Notes: a model not told the origin generated them from the letters alone. DNA of 64,000 nt from Nostoc sp. MS1 (GCF_019976755.1 NZ_AP023441.1:4337501-4401500); one strand, 5' to 3'; shown: positions 17,021 through 26,832, counted from the first letter of the stretch. A program made the numbers and translations.

Positions 17021-19639
17021 ATGCAACCAACTAACCCTAATCAATTTACAGAAAAAGCCTGGGAAGCGATCGCCCACACTCCTGAGATTGCTAAACAGCA
17101 TCAACAGCAGCAGATAGAAAGTGAACATCTGATGAAGGCGCTACTGGAACAAGATGGTCTGGCCAGTGGGATTTTGACCAAAGCAGGTGTGAACTTACAA
17201 AAAATTAACGATCGCACTGACCAATTTATCAAACGTCAGCCCAAAGTCTCAGGTAACAGCACCTCAGTTTACCTGGGACGGAGTTTGGATACTTTGTTAG
17301 ACCGGGCAGACGGATATCGCAAAGATTTTAAAGACGAATATATTTCTATTGAACATTTATTCTTAGCTTACGCCAAAGATGATCGCTTCGGCAGAGCTTT
17401 GCTGCAAGAGTTCGGCTTAGATGAAAACAAACTAAAAAATATTATTAAGCAAGTTCGTGGGAGTCAAACAGTGACCGACCAAAATCCAGAAGGCAAATAC
17501 CAATCGCTGGAAAAATACGGGCGTGACCTCACAGAAGCAGCCCGTAAAGGTCAACTTGATCCAGTTATTGGTCGGGATGATGAAATTCGCCGCACCATCC
17601 AAATTCTCTCTCGGCGCACCAAGAATAACCCTGTGTTAATTGGTGAACCCGGTGTAGGTAAAACGGCGATCGCGGAAGGTTTAGCCCAGCGTATCGTCGC
17701 TGGTGATGTACCCCAATCCCTCAAAGACCGCAAGTTAATCTCCTTAGATATGGGGGCGATGATTGCGGGGGCAAAATTCCGGGGTGAATTTGAAGAACGT
17801 CTCAAAGCTGTATTAAAAGAAGTCACCGAATCCGGCGGTAATATAGTTTTATTTATTGATGAAATTCACACCGTTGTCGGTGCAGGTGCAACTCAAGGGG
17901 CAATGGATGCTGGTAACTTGTTAAAACCGATGTTGGCGCGGGGTGAATTGCGCTGTATTGGGGCGACAACCTTGGATGAGTACCGCAAATATATCGAAAA
18001 AGATGCGGCATTAGAAAGACGCTTCCAACAAGTTTACGTAGACCAGCCTAGTGTAGAAGATACAATTTCTATTTTACGTGGGTTGAAGGAACGTTATGAA
18101 GTCCACCACGGGGTGAAGATTTCCGATAGTTCCTTGGTAGCTGCCGCTACATTGTCCAGCCGTTATATTAGCGATCGCTTCCTCCCAGACAAAGCCATCG
18201 ACTTGGTAGACGAAGCCGCCGCTAGGTTGAAAATGGAGATTACCTCCAAGCCAGAAGAACTCGATGAAATCGATCGAAAGATTCTGCAATTAGAGATGGA
18301 AAAGCTATCTCTGCAAAAAGAAAGTGATGCAGCTTCCCGCGAACGGTTGGAAAGGTTAGAGAAGGAATTGGCGGATCTCAAGGAAGAACAAAGAACTCTC
18401 AGCGCCCAATGGCAATCTGAGAAAGATGTCATTACTAAGCTGCAATCTGTCAAGGAAGAGATTGACAAGGTTAACTTAGAAATTCAGCAAGCGGAAAGAG
18501 ATTACGACCTCAACCGCGCCGCCGAATTGAAGTATGGTAATTTAACCAACTTGCACCGCAGATTGGAAGAGACAGAAAGAGAACTAACTCAAGCCCAAGG
18601 CACAGGTAAATCCTTATTACGCGAAGAAGTCACCGAAGCAGACATTGCGGAAATCATTTCTAAGTGGACAGGCATCCCCATCAGCAAGTTAGTAGAATCT
18701 GAGAAAGAGAAACTCCTACATTTAGAAGATGAATTGCACCATCGGGTAATTGGGCAAGATGAAGCGGTTACAGCCGTCGCCGATGCGATTCAGCGATCGC
18801 GTGCTGGTTTGGCTGATCCTAACCGTCCCATCGCCAGCTTTGTCTTCCTCGGCCCCACTGGTGTAGGTAAAACCGAACTGGCGAAGGCATTAGCCTCATA
18901 TATGTTCGACACCGAAGAAGCAATGGTGCGGATTGATATGTCTGAGTACATGGAGAAACACGCTGTTTCCCGGTTAATCGGTGCACCTCCAGGGTATGTA
19001 GGCTACGAGGAAGGCGGACAACTCACCGAAGCTATCCGTCGCCGCCCTTACGCCGTGATTCTTTTCGACGAAATCGAGAAAGCACACCCCGATGTATTCA
19101 ATATTTTCCTGCAAATCCTTGATGATGGTCGCGTCACCGATGCTCAAGGTCATACTGTGGACTTCAAGAACACAATTATTATCATGACCAGTAACATCGG
19201 TTCGCAGTACATTCTCGATATCGCTGGGGATAACTCCCGTTACGACGAAATGCGCCATCGGGTAATGGAAGCGATGCGAAATAGCTTCCGTCCTGAGTTC
19301 CTCAACCGAATTGACGAGGTAATTATCTTCCACAGTTTGGATAAGCGAGAATTGCGGCAGATTGTCCTGTTACAAGTCGAAAGGTTACGCCATCGATTGG
19401 GCGATCGCAAGATTTCCCTCCGCCTCTCTGATGCAGCCCTTGACTTTTTAGCGGAAGTGGGTTATGACCCCGTATTCGGGGCGCGTCCACTGAAACGGGC
19501 GATTCAGCGCGAGTTAGAAACGCAAATTGCTAAGGCGATTTTGCGCGGTGAATTTAACGATGGGGATACGATTTTTGTCGATGTACAGAATGAAAGGTTG
19601 TCCTTTAGCCGATTACCTGTTGAGGTGTTTACTAGTTAG
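17021..19639 (+). CDS. clpB: ATP-dependent chaperone ClpB
   Basis: 872-aa Hsp100 disaggregase that works with DnaK to solubilise aggregated proteins in the cytosol. It has an N-terminal Clp_N repeat domain (1-150), AAA1 with Walker A GEPGVGKT (208-215), a long coiled-coil middle domain (about 410-525) that separates ClpB from ClpA/ClpC, and AAA2 with Walker A GPTGVGKT (611-618). The pore loop GYVGYEEGG, NIGSQ sensor and FRPEFLNRIDE arginine-finger segment follow, then the C-terminal D2 small domain. The length is typical. Cyanobacteria often carry two clpB genes; I cannot tell from one window which this is. A strong terminator follows. Confidence 0.96.
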   Translation: MQPTNPNQFTEKAWEAIAHTPEIAKQHQQQQIESEHLMKALLEQDGLASGILTKAGVNLQKINDRTDQFIKRQPKVSGNSTSVYLGRSLDTLLDRADGYRKDFKDEYISIEHLFLAYAKDDRFGRALLQEFGLDENKLKNIIKQVRGSQTVTDQNPEGKYQSLEKYGRDLTEAARKGQLDPVIGRDDEIRRTIQILSRRTKNNPVLIGEPGVGKTAIAEGLAQRIVAGDVPQSLKDRKLISLDMGAMIAGAKFRGEFEERLKAVLKEVTESGGNIVLFIDEIHTVVGAGATQGAMDAGNLLKPMLARGELRCIGATTLDEYRKYIEKDAALERRFQQVYVDQPSVEDTISILRGLKERYEVHHGVKISDSSLVAAATLSSRYISDRFLPDKAIDLVDEAAARLKMEITSKPEELDEIDRKILQLEMEKLSLQKESDAASRERLERLEKELADLKEEQRTLSAQWQSEKDVITKLQSVKEEIDKVNLEIQQAERDYDLNRAAELKYGNLTNLHRRLEETERELTQAQGTGKSLLREEVTEADIAEIISKWTGIPISKLVESEKEKLLHLEDELHHRVIGQDEAVTAVADAIQRSRAGLADPNRPIASFVFLGPTGVGKTELAKALASYMFDTEEAMVRIDMSEYMEKHAVSRLIGAPPGYVGYEEGGQLTEAIRRRPYAVILFDEIEKAHPDVFNIFLQILDDGRVTDAQGHTVDFKNTIIIMTSNIGSQYILDIAGDNSRYDEMRHRVMEAMRNSFRPEFLNRIDEVIIFHSLDKRELRQIVLLQVERLRHRLGDRKISLRLSDAALDFLAEVGYDPVFGARPLKRAIQRELETQIAKAILRGEFNDGDTIFVDVQNERLSFSRLPVEVFTS

Positions 19640-19666
19640 TTGAAGGAAGATTGGCTCACGCAAAGG

Positions 19667-19708
19667 CGCAAAGACGCAAAGTAAGAAAGGTGCGTCTTTG
19701 CGTTTTTT
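19667..19708 (+). terminator. clpB terminator
   Basis: A 12-bp perfect stem, CGCAAAGACGCA (19667-19678) with TGCGTCTTTGCG (19691-19702), has a 12-base loop and is followed directly by TTTTTT. This is the clearest intrinsic terminator in the window. Confidence 0.9.
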
Positions 19709-19742
19709 GTATGTATTACCATCAAACTAAGATTCTACAACA

Positions 19743-20300
19743 ATGCTAAAAGATATTATCTTAATTGGCCCTATTGGAACTGGGAAAAGTACACTGGGTA
19801 ATTTACTAGCCCAAAAGCTCAATTTGCCTCAAGTTTCAATGGATGAATTGCGCTATGAATACTATCAGCAGATTGGTTATGATGATGATTTAGCAAAGAA
19901 GCTAAGACTTGAAAAGGGATTTTTAGCAGCATATCAATATTGGAAGCCATTTGAGGCTTATGCAGTAGAAAAGTTGGTTGCTGAACACAGCAATTGTGTA
20001 ATTGATTTTGGTGCAGGTCATTCAGTTTATGACGATGCTGGGTTATTCTATCGTGTACAGAAGGTACTAGAACCTTACCTAAATGTAGTTTTGGTGCTTC
20101 CCTCTCCCGATTTAGATGAGTCGATAAAAATTATTAAAGAGAGAATTGGCGAGTTTCAGGATGGTGAAATGGACTTGCACGAATACTTTGTTAAACATCC
20201 TGCAAATTACAAGTTAGCCAAGATTTTAGTTTATACGAAAGGTAAAACCCCAGAAGAAACACGCGACGAAATTTTGAGCTTAATCAAAACTAGTTCTTAG
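19743..20300 (+). CDS. P-loop nucleotide kinase, shikimate kinase-like
   Basis: 185 aa. A Walker A motif, GPIGTGKST, lies at residues 9-17, followed by the small-kinase pattern LGNLLAQKLNLPQVSMDEL that resembles shikimate kinase/AAA kinases. The segment CVIDFGAGHSVYDD (about 87-100) replaces the shikimate kinase GGG motif, so the substrate is probably different. No LID Arg motif of AroK is evident. It stands alone between clpB and the convergent phoU. I would call it an AAA/shikimate-kinase-superfamily protein of unknown substrate. Confidence 0.75.
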   Translation: MLKDIILIGPIGTGKSTLGNLLAQKLNLPQVSMDELRYEYYQQIGYDDDLAKKLRLEKGFLAAYQYWKPFEAYAVEKLVAEHSNCVIDFGAGHSVYDDAGLFYRVQKVLEPYLNVVLVLPSPDLDESIKIIKERIGEFQDGEMDLHEYFVKHPANYKLAKILVYTKGKTPEETRDEILSLIKTSS

Positions 20301-20413
20301 CAAGGAATACAGAATCAATATGCAGTTGAAGTTAGCATATTAGGCTGGGTAGCCGTCCTCTTTTCTAAATATAAAGAATTAACTTGTTCTACTTCTGTAG
20401 TAAGTCTGGATGA

Positions 20414-20444
20414 CAAAAAATCCCACCTCTTGATAGGGATGGGA
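20414..20444 (-). terminator. Terminator of the sphR-sphS-phoU operon
   Basis: On the minus strand TCCCATCC pairs with GGTGGGA (one bulge) and is followed by TTTTTTGTC, about 30 bases after the phoU stop codon. Confidence 0.75.
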
Positions 20445-20471
20445 CGATCGCCTAAAATATTTCCAACATGA

Positions 20472-21140
20472 TTACGATCGCTGACCAGTAACAATGTATG
20501 CTACTCGTTGACCGATGTTAGTTGCATGGTCTGCCATCCGTTCTAGACAACGAATTGCCAAAGCTAGAAGGATAATTGGTTCAACCACACCTTGCACATC
20601 TCGTTGTTGGGCTAACATTTGATAAACTCGGTCGTAGGCATGATCTACAGCATCATCTAAGTGCTTGATACTGCGTCCCCCAGCTTCGTCTAAATCTGCC
20701 AAAGCTACTAAGCTAGTTGCTAACATGGCTTGGGCATGATGCGCCATAATGGCAATCTCTGGTAGAGATGGGTGGGGTGGATAGGGAAAGATTTTGATTG
20801 CTATTTCAGCTAAATCTTTAGCATAATCGCCAATACGCTCTAAATCGCGTACTAACTGCATAAAAGCACTCAAACAGCGCAAATCTTGTGCTGATGGTGC
20901 TTGTAAGGTCATGATTGATGTACAATCTGATTCTATTTGTCTATAAAAACGGTCTATTTTTTTATCTAAGCGGGGAAGTTCCTCAGCTGCTGTTAAGTTG
21001 CGGAAAAATAAAGCTTGGTGGCTGAGGCGGAATGATTGTTCTACCAAAGCACCCATGCGTAACACATCCCGTTCTAAGCGCCTTATGGCGCGTGCTAACT
21101 GAGGATTTTCCGAGTTGGGGCTATACACGACAGCTTTCAC
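20472..21140 (-). CDS. phoU: Phosphate signalling protein PhoU
   Basis: About 222 aa from a GTG start at 21140; a longer frame to 21236 would run 47 bases into sphS and adds residues unlike PhoU, so I reject it. It has two PhoU helical-bundle repeats: RAIRRLERDVLRMGALVEQS at the N-terminus and AQAMLATSLVALADLDEAGG... in the second half. The metal-binding acidic patterns ERIGDYAKDLAE and ERMADHATNIGQ close each repeat. PhoU damps the phosphate sensor kinase in response to Pst transporter status. It is the third gene of sphR-sphS-phoU; pst genes are not in this window. Confidence 0.9.
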   Translation of the reverse strand: MKAVVYSPNSENPQLARAIRRLERDVLRMGALVEQSFRLSHQALFFRNLTAAEELPRLDKKIDRFYRQIESDCTSIMTLQAPSAQDLRCLSAFMQLVRDLERIGDYAKDLAEIAIKIFPYPPHPSLPEIAIMAHHAQAMLATSLVALADLDEAGGRSIKHLDDAVDHAYDRVYQMLAQQRDVQGVVEPIILLALAIRCLERMADHATNIGQRVAYIVTGQRS

Positions 21141-21189
21141 ACTTGTATTCTCAAACGTGAAGATAATTCTAACTATAGTCTTGGCTTTG

Positions 21190-22491
21190 TTAGTTTGCCA
21201 CCACTTCAGGTATATGAATTTGTATCCATGCACCACCTGTTTGGGGATGATTCATAGCTTTGATGGAACCACCATGAGCTAAGATAATCTGCCTGACGAT
21301 CGCTAAACCTAAGCCATTACCTACAATATTAGTATCTGGCAAAGCTGTGTGCTTACGCGCTTTGTCTCCTCGATAAAATCGCTCGAAAACGTGGGGTAAA
21401 TCTTCATCAGCAAAGCCTTCACCAGCATCGATGAGGTTTATTTCTAACATTGCCGGATGAGAATTATCTTCATGATTCTTCTTAAAAGATAAAATTTCTG
21501 CTTTAATTTTAATACTACTATTGGGCGAACTGTATTTAATACTGTTATCGAATAGATTGAGGAATACCTGATAAATCCTGGCTGAGTCGGCTTTAATTAA
21601 GAGCTTTTCCGGGCCAGTATAGGAGATAGATAAGTTTTGACGCTGTGCTAGGGGTTCTAGAGTTTCCCACACAGAAGCAATGAGCGATCGCAATTCTACC
21701 GTTTCCATGTGCAGTTGCATGGTAGGGTTAGCTTCCATCTGGGTGAGTTCTAGCCAGCTTTGTACTAAGTTCACCAACCTATCAACTTCCTGCATCAAAC
21801 GGTCTACCCAGCGATTTAAGGGCGGTTCTAAGCGATTTTGCAGGGTTTCTACTACCAGTCGAATGGAAGTTAGGGGTGTGCGTAATTCGTGGGCTAAATC
21901 AGAGAAAGACCTCTCCCGCACTTGATTCATATCTAGTAGGGGTTGGCGATTTTCTAGAAAAACTCCTACTTGTCCATTGGGTAAGGGTAAACTAAAAGCC
22001 CGCAACAAAAGCGATTTGATGGTGGGCATTTCTGCCGCATTATCACAGGAGGGATGAAATATCCATTCTTTAGTTTGCGGTTTTTGGCGATCGCGTGTTT
22101 GCTCAATTAAGCGGTCAAGTTCATAAGACCGCACCAATTCTAGCAACAAACGCACCTGCCCTGGTTGCCATCTTTGTAAGTAGAGAATTTCTCTGGCTAG
22201 TTGATTACACCACAACAGTTGATTTTCTTCATCAACTTGTAAATAACCGACTGGCGCAATTTCTAGTATGTTTTGGTATGTTTGGACTGACTGCTGCAAA
22301 TCATGCCCATGCTGGTTGAGGGTGGCAATTTTTCGCCGTAAAAGAGGAAGCAACGGCAACGCCACCTTCATTTTAGAATTACGATGTGCAGGTTGGGCGA
22401 CTTGCGTCAGGTAGCGGTTTAATTGAACCTGTTGCCAAATCCAAAACCCAAGGCCTACCGCTAAACCCAGAAGAAATCCCAATAAAAGCAT
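21190..22491 (-). CDS. sphS: Phosphate-sensing histidine kinase SphS (PhoR type)
   Basis: 433 aa. One N-terminal membrane or membrane-associated helix (2-20) is followed by a basic linker, a PAS domain (about 70-185, NILEIAPVGYLQVDEENQ), HisKA with His201 in DLAHELRTPLTS, and a complete HATPase (DNSIKYSS, DAGEGF, FYRGDKAR, GLGLAIV). This is the cyanobacterial PhoR architecture: a single helix and a PAS domain, with no large periplasmic sensor. It phosphorylates SphR under phosphate limitation. It lies 59 bases after sphR and just before phoU. Confidence 0.92.
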   Translation of the reverse strand: MLLLGFLLGLAVGLGFWIWQQVQLNRYLTQVAQPAHRNSKMKVALPLLPLLRRKIATLNQHGHDLQQSVQTYQNILEIAPVGYLQVDEENQLLWCNQLAREILYLQRWQPGQVRLLLELVRSYELDRLIEQTRDRQKPQTKEWIFHPSCDNAAEMPTIKSLLLRAFSLPLPNGQVGVFLENRQPLLDMNQVRERSFSDLAHELRTPLTSIRLVVETLQNRLEPPLNRWVDRLMQEVDRLVNLVQSWLELTQMEANPTMQLHMETVELRSLIASVWETLEPLAQRQNLSISYTGPEKLLIKADSARIYQVFLNLFDNSIKYSSPNSSIKIKAEILSFKKNHEDNSHPAMLEINLIDAGEGFADEDLPHVFERFYRGDKARKHTALPDTNIVGNGLGLAIVRQIILAHGGSIKAMNHPQTGGAWIQIHIPEVVAN

Positions 22492-22550
22492 TTGAGGAGA
22501 GAGTTGTTAGTTGCGGGTGATTATTAAAAACTAACAACTATCTCCATAGC

Positions 22551-23303
22551 TTATCCGAATCGATATCCAAATCCTCTTACAGTCACAATATATTCTGGGT
22601 GGCTGGGGTCTAGTTCTAGTTTTTCCCGCAACCAACGGATGTGGACATCCACAGTTTTGCTATCGCCGACAAAATCCGGCCCCCATACCTGGTCTAGCAA
22701 TTGTTCCCGCGACCATACCCGCCTAGCGTAACTCATGAATAACTCTAGTAAGCGGAACTCTTTGGGTGAAAGATTTACCTCTTGTCCCCGTACTAACACG
22801 CGACACTCTTGAGGATTCAAAGATACATCTTTGAATTTCAGCACTGGTAGTTGAGGTAACGCACTTAGGCGTTGACGACGGAGTAAAGCGCGACAACGTG
22901 CCACTAATTCCCGCATACTAAAGGGTTTAGTTAAGTAGTCATCTGCCCCTACTTCTAAACCTAAAACGCGATCGGTTTCGCTACCCTTAGCACTGAGCAT
23001 TAAAATCGGTACTGGGTTGCCTTGATGACGTAGTAAGCGGCAGATATCCAGCCCATTGATTTGAGGTAACATCAAATCCAGAATAATCAAATCGAAGGGA
23101 AAATCCCCCCCGTTAGGTTCAAAACTTTTGAGATACTCTATAGCCGAACGCCCATCAGGTGCTGTAACGACTCCATAACCTTCCTCTTCCAGTGCTACTG
23201 CTAGCATTTCTTGGATGAGTTCTTCATCTTCTACTACCAGAATCCGACTGGTTTGTCCAATCTCTGTTCTAGCCGAATACTTAATCGATTCACTGGTGTA
23301 CAT
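22551..23303 (-). CDS. sphR: Phosphate regulon response regulator SphR (PhoB type)
   Basis: About 250 aa OmpR/PhoB-family regulator. The receiver has VVEDEELI and phospho-acceptor LIILDLMLP (Asp76 from the ATG at 23303, or Asp79 if a GTG three codons upstream is used). The winged-helix output domain is at about 155-250 (VNLSPKEFRLLELF, SREQLLDQVWG, TVDVHIRWLREKLE, VRGFGYRFG). It activates phosphate-starvation genes by binding repeats of the CTTAACCT type. It is the first gene of the operon with sphS and phoU, divergent from zicK. Its likely target phoX is also in this window. Confidence 0.92.
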   Translation of the reverse strand: MYTSESIKYSARTEIGQTSRILVVEDEELIQEMLAVALEEEGYGVVTAPDGRSAIEYLKSFEPNGGDFPFDLIILDLMLPQINGLDICRLLRHQGNPVPILMLSAKGSETDRVLGLEVGADDYLTKPFSMRELVARCRALLRRQRLSALPQLPVLKFKDVSLNPQECRVLVRGQEVNLSPKEFRLLELFMSYARRVWSREQLLDQVWGPDFVGDSKTVDVHIRWLREKLELDPSHPEYIVTVRGFGYRFG

Positions 23304-23839
23304 TGATATCACAAAAGTTTAAGCCCTGTGTTTGTATCAATATTAATTGAGTTGATTTCTCGTACTTTCACATCTTGGCGATCGCAAATGATTGCCTACG
23401 TAATATATGTAACACTGCCAAATATACCATAAATCATTCTAGATACATGCTGACGATAATCTCTATGGTTAAATAGCGCTATACAAAATTTAAAATACAC
23501 CAGATGGGGGTCACTGGAACGCAAAATTCCAAAAGTCTACAGATTCGAGCTTCATGAAAAAAGGTCAAATTAAAAGCAAAATCAGTTGACAGGCGTTAAC
23601 TCGTTTGAGTATATTTGTTAGTACATAAATACTATAACTTAAGTAAAGCATACCAAAGAAGCAATAAAGTTCTTGGGGTGAACATACAGATGTTCGCGCT
23701 AATTAAAGTTTATTGCTTGATTACAGTATTTCCACTGCGCCGAAAAAGCTGATTTTCAGGCTACCTTGATATGTGCATAGGGTAGTCCTTGGTATTGCTT
23801 GTTACTGAAATAATCATCGTTTATTCAAGGAGTTGAAAT
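23304..23839. other. Divergent promoter region sphR / zicK
   Basis: A 536-base spacer that must serve both units. I see no convincing three-repeat Pho box here. A HIP1-like motif lies near 23378. The AT-rich segment around 23600-23640 may hold a promoter. Confidence 0.4.
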
Positions 23840-24823
23840 ATGACTACAGTTGCACCCAAAGATAGTAAACAGCAACTAATGCAGGCATTTCAACAAATTC
23901 TAGCAGAGCAGAAAAAGCTAGAATCCAAAATCGCCACAAAACAAGAAGAAGCAGATAAGGTAAAAAATCAGGAAATTTTAGCAGCAGCTTCTACATACAC
24001 TGTTGATAGCATCGTCAAAGGTTTAGCAGATTTACAATTAGAATTTGGCAGTACTATTAACACTCTTGCAGAAAATTTAGCTAAAGAAAACTCAAAATTA
24101 GATGAATTAAACCAAGCAATAGAAATTGAGAGTAAGCATTTACAAGAACTTCAAAGAATTAGAATAGTTGCTGATGCCTTGGATGTCTTGACACAAGAAC
24201 ATCAAGAAAAGTTAAAGGCTCTAGAACAAGATATTGCTAGTAAGAAAGAAGTTTTAGAAAAAGAATTATTGACAAAGCGTAAAGAGTGGCAAAAAGAACA
24301 AGCAGAGTATGAAGAAGCACTACAAGCATATAATAATTTGTTAACTAAAGAGCGCCAGAAAGAGCAAGAAGAATATCAATATAAGTTAGAAACAACTCGT
24401 AAACTGAATACAGACGCTTACGAGTCTAAAAAACGTAATTTGGAAAGAGAAATCCAAGAAAAAACGCAACAGAAAGAAAAAGATTGGACTGAAAGAGAGA
24501 AAATTGTCTCGGAACGTCAAACTCTGTTCACTGAATATCAGCAAAAAGTTGCTGCATTCCCCGCCGAGTTGGAAGAAGCAGTTAAGAAAGCTAGAGAAGA
24601 AGCAATTAAGGATACCAGCCAGAAGGCAAAAATTGAAGCTGATTTATTTGAAAAAGAATGGGAAGCAAGTAAGCAGAGTTATGAATTGAAAATTAAATCT
24701 CTGGAAGAAACTATTCAAAAACAAACAGAACAAATTGAAAGTATGTCTACACAACTGCAAGCAACATTAAAACAATCACAAGATTTAGCAATGAGAGCTT
24801 TTGGTAATTCTACATCTAAATAA
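23840..24823 (+). CDS. zicK: Coiled-coil-rich cytoskeletal-like protein ZicK
   Basis: 327 aa, almost entirely helical and rich in E, K and Q, with long coiled-coil stretches (about 15-45, 80-250, 262-318) and no membrane segment. It shares with the next protein the blocks WTEREK, EYQQKVAAFP and LKQSQDLAMRA, so the two are tandem paralogues. The position next to divergent sphR matches my recollection of the Anabaena PCC 7120 locus for ZicK and ZacK, coiled-coil proteins reported to form heteropolymers and keep trichome shape. The ribosome site AAGGAG precedes the ATG. The symbol is given by similarity and synteny from memory, not by alignment. Confidence 0.75.
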   Translation: MTTVAPKDSKQQLMQAFQQILAEQKKLESKIATKQEEADKVKNQEILAAASTYTVDSIVKGLADLQLEFGSTINTLAENLAKENSKLDELNQAIEIESKHLQELQRIRIVADALDVLTQEHQEKLKALEQDIASKKEVLEKELLTKRKEWQKEQAEYEEALQAYNNLLTKERQKEQEEYQYKLETTRKLNTDAYESKKRNLEREIQEKTQQKEKDWTEREKIVSERQTLFTEYQQKVAAFPAELEEAVKKAREEAIKDTSQKAKIEADLFEKEWEASKQSYELKIKSLEETIQKQTEQIESMSTQLQATLKQSQDLAMRAFGNSTSK

Positions 24824-24875
24824 AGATTAATTTTGTCATATCTGCAATTAGTTGTGTAAATAAGTAGAGGTTGTT

Positions 24876-25955
24876 ATGCCAGTAAAAAAGTTAACCGATA
24901 AGAACACAAAAGCAGAAATTCTGCAAGCTTATGAAGATTTAACTAAAGAAACCGCAGCACTTAAGTCTCAAATTAACCAAGTATCTAAAGAGATTTCATC
25001 TGCTAATAAAGAAAAACCAAAATCAGAACCAAATACACCTATGAATCAGCCTGCTAATATCCAACAGAGAATGAATTATACAATTGAAAGTTTAGCAAAA
25101 ATTCAATTAGGATTTGGTAGCGCTGCTAATGAATTATCAGAAAAGTTAACAACACAAGCTTCTAAATTAACAGAAATTAGAGAAGCGGTAGAAACAGAAG
25201 TTGAGCAATTACAACAATTACATAACTTAGAAGTAGATGATGACACTTTAAATACTTTGATAACTTCCTATGAAGAAAATGCCAAAGGTTATCAAGATGA
25301 GTATAACCAACGCTATGAAGTCCTTTCGCAAGAGATTTTAGAACAAAGAATTACTTGGCAGAAAGAACAAGAAGAATATCAAAGAAATCTCAAAGAACGC
25401 AACGAAAACCTCAATAAAACCCGTCAAAGGGATAGTTCAGAGTACAAATATGATTTAGAACTGCGTCGTAAATTAGAAACAGATGAATATGAACAGCAGC
25501 AAAAAGCATTATATAAACAATTAGAAGAATTTCAACAGGAAGCAGAAAAACAGTGGACGGAACGGGAAAAGGTAATTGCTGAAAGAGAAAAGCAATTTGA
25601 AGAATATAAAGCAAAAGTAGAAGCTTTTCCCAAAGATAAAGAAGCAGCTATTAAGAAAGCGACTGAAGAAGGTAAAGGTATTGCTCACTATCAAGCTAAA
25701 GTTAAATCTGATTTATATGCTAAGGAAGTAGAAGGGCAAAAACGTTTTTATGAACAAAAACTACAATCTTTAGAACAGACAATTAGTAATCAAGAAACAC
25801 GGATTCAAAACTTATCTAAACAATTAGATTCCGCACTCAAACAAGTACAAGATTTAGCAGTAAAAGCTATCGAAGGTACTGCCAATGTTAACTCTTATCA
25901 AGCAATCAAAGAAATAGCTTTAGAACAGGCAAAAAGCCAAGTAAAAAATAAATAA
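24876..25955 (+). CDS. zacK: Coiled-coil-rich cytoskeletal-like protein ZacK
   Basis: 359 aa paralogue of the upstream gene, 52 bases downstream and surely cotranscribed. Predicted coiled coils cover about 10-45 and 95-335. A Pro/Asn-rich break (about 47-65, KPKSEPNTPMNQPANIQ) is absent from the partner. Shared blocks include QWTEREKVIAEREKQFEEY, KVEAFPKDKEAAIKKA and LKQVQDLAVKA. It is expected to copolymerise with ZicK in the cytosol and support filament shape. The C-terminal extension (about 338-359) is unique to this copy. Confidence 0.75.
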   Translation: MPVKKLTDKNTKAEILQAYEDLTKETAALKSQINQVSKEISSANKEKPKSEPNTPMNQPANIQQRMNYTIESLAKIQLGFGSAANELSEKLTTQASKLTEIREAVETEVEQLQQLHNLEVDDDTLNTLITSYEENAKGYQDEYNQRYEVLSQEILEQRITWQKEQEEYQRNLKERNENLNKTRQRDSSEYKYDLELRRKLETDEYEQQQKALYKQLEEFQQEAEKQWTEREKVIAEREKQFEEYKAKVEAFPKDKEAAIKKATEEGKGIAHYQAKVKSDLYAKEVEGQKRFYEQKLQSLEQTISNQETRIQNLSKQLDSALKQVQDLAVKAIEGTANVNSYQAIKEIALEQAKSQVKNK

Positions 25956-26022
25956 CTCAAGTTGAAAATTCTTTATGTCTCTGTGTTAAGTAGAAGGACT
26001 AAATTAAACTTAACTTGATAGC

Positions 26023-26670
26023 GCGATCGCTACATTTGGTCGAATTGATGTGCTGGTCAACAATGCTGGACATGGACTTATTTCCGCACTCGAAGAAGTC
26101 AGTGATGTTGATATTCACCGATTTTTTGAAACCAACTTCTTTGGAGCGCTCCGTCTGATACAAACTGTCTTACCTGTGATGCGTCAGCAAGGCAGAGGTC
26201 ACATTGTCAATATGTCATCCACCGCAGGATTAGTGGGATTTGCTGGCAGCCGCCTCTACTGTGGAGCTAAATTTGCTCTGGAAGGTACGTCTGAAGCCTT
26301 GGCGAAGGAGGTCGAATCCTTGGGAGTTAAGGTCACTTTAATTGAACCTGGGGCATTTCGCACAGATTTTAACGGGCGCTCTCTGGCAACAGCCAAACAA
26401 TCAATTGATGCCTATGCTCCAATGATCAATGCTTCATTGCAGTGGTTCAAACAGATGGATGGTAAGCAACCTGGCAATCCACAAGCAGCTGCGCAAGCCA
26501 TCATTCAAGCTCTGGAAAGTCCTGATCCACCGATGCGACTGGCATTAGGCACGGATGCCATGAGCCTGATTCAGGAAAAACTGGAATGGCTCAAAAGGGA
26601 TTTGGATACTTGGCAGCAGGTTACTGTAAGTACGGATTATACAGATAGGTGTAGCAACCTGCAATGCTAA
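26023..26670 (+). pseudogene. N-terminally truncated short-chain dehydrogenase
   Basis: The open frame begins in the middle of an SDR: IATFGRIDVLVNNAGHG, then the catalytic Ser/Tyr/Lys region (MSSTAG, YCGAKFALEG) and a full C-terminus of the classical SDR type (VTLIEPGAFRTDF). The first ~75 residues, including the TGxxxGIG dinucleotide-binding motif, are absent. A TAA lies in frame at 26011-26013 and only about 60 bases separate it from zacK. A GTG at 26050 could start a 206-aa protein, but it would lack the cofactor site. It is most likely a deletion remnant. Confidence 0.8.
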
Positions 26671-26832
26671 TCTCTAAATGAGAGGTGACAGGTGATCACA
26701 ATTCTTTGTGTACTGAATTTTATGATTGATGTAAGTCGTAATGTATCTGGTTGCTGAGGTAAATTATAATTGAGTTTTTTCGCAAACATAGGTTGAACGC
26801 CTATGTTTTATCATTTAAAAATAAAGGATTTT

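Noticed and set aside
21141..21236. 32-residue N-terminal extension of PhoU
   Set aside because: It overlaps sphS and does not resemble the PhoU family; the GTG at 21140 gives the usual length.
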